Assembly: GCF_903645355.1 (NCBI RefSeq)
Contig: NZ_CAHJXR010000002.1
Span: 248,001 to 312,000, forward strand
Length of the DNA: 64,000 nucleotides
Direction of reading: 5' to 3'
From: Schaalia sp. Marseille-Q2122
GTDB lineage: Bacteria > Actinomycetota > Actinomycetes > Actinomycetales > Actinomycetaceae
The notes under the pieces were generated by a model, which was given only the letters and a program-made list of their open reading frames with translations, was not told the origin of the DNA and searched no databases. Positions 62,920 to 64,000 of the stretch are shown here, piece by piece; the first letter of the stretch is position 1; every line of letters starts with the position of its first letter. The position numbers were made by a program, and so were the translations under genes.

Positions 62920-63843
62920 ATGTCCCCTGTGCTTCCCCTGTCTCCCTCGGGCCTGACGCTTTTTGGGGGAACGATCGGTCTGATCGCCATCGTTCTTTTC
63001 GTCATCTTCATTGTGACGATCGTGGTGCGCGCAGTCCAGATTGTTCCCCAGTCGCGTGCATTGGTTATTGAACGTCTTGGTAAGTTCCATTCGGTGATGT
63101 ATGCGGGCCTGCACCTTGTCGTGCCCTTCCTCGACCGTATCGCCAGCCGCGTGGATCTTCGTGAACAGGTGACGAGCTTTCCCCCGCAGCCGGTGATCAC
63201 CGCCGATAACGTCGTGGTCTCCATCGACTCGGTGATCTACTACCAGGTCAACGACCCGATGCACGCCACCTACGAGATCGCCAACTACATTCAGGCTATC
63301 GAGCAGTTGACGATCACCACCCTGCGTAACGTCATCGGTTCCCTTGACCTTGAAGCAACCCTGACGAGCCGCGACAATATCAACGCTCAGCTGCGTGGCG
63401 TCCTGGATGAGGCAACCGGCCGCTGGGGTATCCGCGTGAACCGCGTGGAGCTCAAGGCTATTGATCCGCCGCCCTCAATCCAGCACGCTATGGAGCAGCA
63501 GTTGCGTGCTGAGCGTGACAAGCGTGCAGCGATCCTCACGGCTGAAGGTGTCCGCCAGTCGCAGATCCTCAAGGCTGAGGGCGAGAAGCAGTCGGCAATT
63601 CTGTCCGCAGAAGGTGACGCACAGGCTGCAGTGACCCGCGCTCAGGGTGAAGCCCAGGCGATCCAGACGGTCTTTGACGCCATTCACAATGGCAACCCGA
63701 CACCGGATCTGCTGTCCTACCAGTACCTGCAGATGCTGCCACAGATTGCTCAGGGCGATGCTTCGAAGGTGTGGGTTGTTCCCACCGAGCTCACCGCAGC
63801 ACTCGATGCTGTCGCCAAGGGATTTGGCGGAGCAAAGAACTGA
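62920..63843 (+). CDS. SPFH/Band 7 (stomatin-like) membrane protein
   Basis: 307 residues. An N-terminal transmembrane helix (IGLIAIVLFVIFIVTIVV) is followed by the SPFH domain: VPQSRALVIERLGKFHSVMYAGLHLVVPFLDRI, DLREQVTSFPPQPVITADNVVVSIDSVIYYQV. A long coiled coil (QQLRAERDKRAAILTAEGVRQSQILKAEGEKQ) drives oligomerisation. SPFH/NfeD pairs organise membrane microdomains and oversee membrane-protein quality. AAAGAAAGGA lies before ATG 62920. A perfect terminator follows. Confidence 0.93.
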   Translation: MSPVLPLSPSGLTLFGGTIGLIAIVLFVIFIVTIVVRAVQIVPQSRALVIERLGKFHSVMYAGLHLVVPFLDRIASRVDLREQVTSFPPQPVITADNVVVSIDSVIYYQVNDPMHATYEIANYIQAIEQLTITTLRNVIGSLDLEATLTSRDNINAQLRGVLDEATGRWGIRVNRVELKAIDPPPSIQHAMEQQLRAERDKRAAILTAEGVRQSQILKAEGEKQSAILSAEGDAQAAVTRAQGEAQAIQTVFDAIHNGNPTPDLLSYQYLQMLPQIAQGDASKVWVVPTELTAALDAVAKGFGGAKN

Positions 63844-63851
63844 CAACGGCT

Positions 63852-63892
63852 GGAGGCCGTGTATGGCGCGCATGGCGACATACACGGCCTCC
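63852..63892 (+). terminator. Intrinsic terminator of the NfeD/SPFH operon
   Basis: GGAGGCCGTGTATG and CATACACGGCCTCC are perfect 14-base complements with a 13-base loop, eight bases after the SPFH stop; no long T-run. Confidence 0.8.
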
Positions 63893-63927
63893 TCACTGTT
63901 GACTGATTTGGCGTCAAGGAGAAAACC

Positions 63928-64000
63928 ATGGATCGACTTCAAGAACAGGTGCTGCGTGAAGTAGCCGAACGCAATATTCGTTTCATCCGCCTGTGGTTCA
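63928..64000 (+). CDS. glnA: Glutamine synthetase, N-terminal fragment (cut by right edge)
   Basis: Only 24 codons are visible. MDRLQEQVLRE and ERNIRFIRLWF match the N-terminus of actinobacterial type I glutamine synthetases, especially the GlnA2 group (which begins M-D-x-Q-x-x-x-V-L-R). AAGGAG lies seven bases before ATG 63928. The fragment is short, so the assignment is tentative. Confidence 0.7.
   Translation, partial: MDRLQEQVLREVAERNIRFIRLWF

Overview
The window looks like core chromosome of a moderately high-GC actinomycete, most likely of the Actinomycetaceae (Actinomyces/Schaalia type). The evidence is a primary sigma factor with a long lysine/alanine-rich N-terminus, several actinobacteria-restricted families (SepH, DUF3000, DUF3159, DUF3710, DUF4193, DUF5998, DUF7455), a pyrophosphate-type phosphofructokinase, and a cell-wall-anchored fucosidase with an LAxTG-type sorting signal. 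I saw no phage, insertion sequence, integrase or CRISPR array. Gene order repeatedly follows blocks I know from Mycobacterium and Streptomyces.

Layout. 1-6403: C-terminus of an HSP90-family ATPase, translationally coupled to two large paralogous TPR proteins. 6530-14598: plsC, PPi-phosphofructokinase, class II DAHP synthase, then a PknL-type Ser/Thr kinase with four PASTA repeats, its divergent partner of the Rv2175c family, a polyprenyl diphosphate synthase and a universal stress protein. 14704-32123: the primary sigma factor, two YbjN proteins, DUF7455, the topoisomerase IV-type pair parY/parX enclosing two double-GNAT proteins, DUF5998 with a phosphodiesterase, SepH, the DUF4193-DUF3710-OB-DUF3159 cluster and two TrkA potassium-channel regulators. 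32249-39171: APC permease, TrmA/RumA-type RNA methyltransferase, an AT-richer P-loop ATPase and aconitase. 39483-46103: secreted GH95 alpha-L-fucosidase and an S9 peptidase. 46275-50094: dxs, RNase D and DUF3000. 50369-50821: five tRNA genes (Gly, Val, Gly, Cys, Val). 50968-57903: an ATP-grasp ligase and a FemAB-like transferase, probably for the peptidoglycan cross-bridge, then thrS-HIT-PrsW-NUDIX. 57860-63843: serB-glgC, divergent glgA, an ABC ATPase, and an NfeD/SPFH pair. The window closes on the first codons of a glutamine synthetase.

How it works together. Most genes are housekeeping: envelope growth and division (PknL, SepH, polyprenyl synthesis, bridge enzymes), central carbon (PPi-PFK, aconitase, glycogen), chromosome topology, translation and potassium homeostasis. 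The accessory and ecological signal is the fucosidase, which points to host-glycan foraging and has a LacI-type palindrome in its promoter region.

One genome-wide-looking pattern is worth noting. At about 13 genes a -10-like hexamer (mostly TAnnnT) ends six to eight bases before the start codon, which implies leaderless transcripts. I used this to choose several starts. Other points worth a second look: the HSP90/TPR locus, a structured noncoding element at 16609-16740 with mutually exclusive pairings, and a MarR-type palindrome in front of aconitase. All functions are inferred by eye from motifs; no database search was run.
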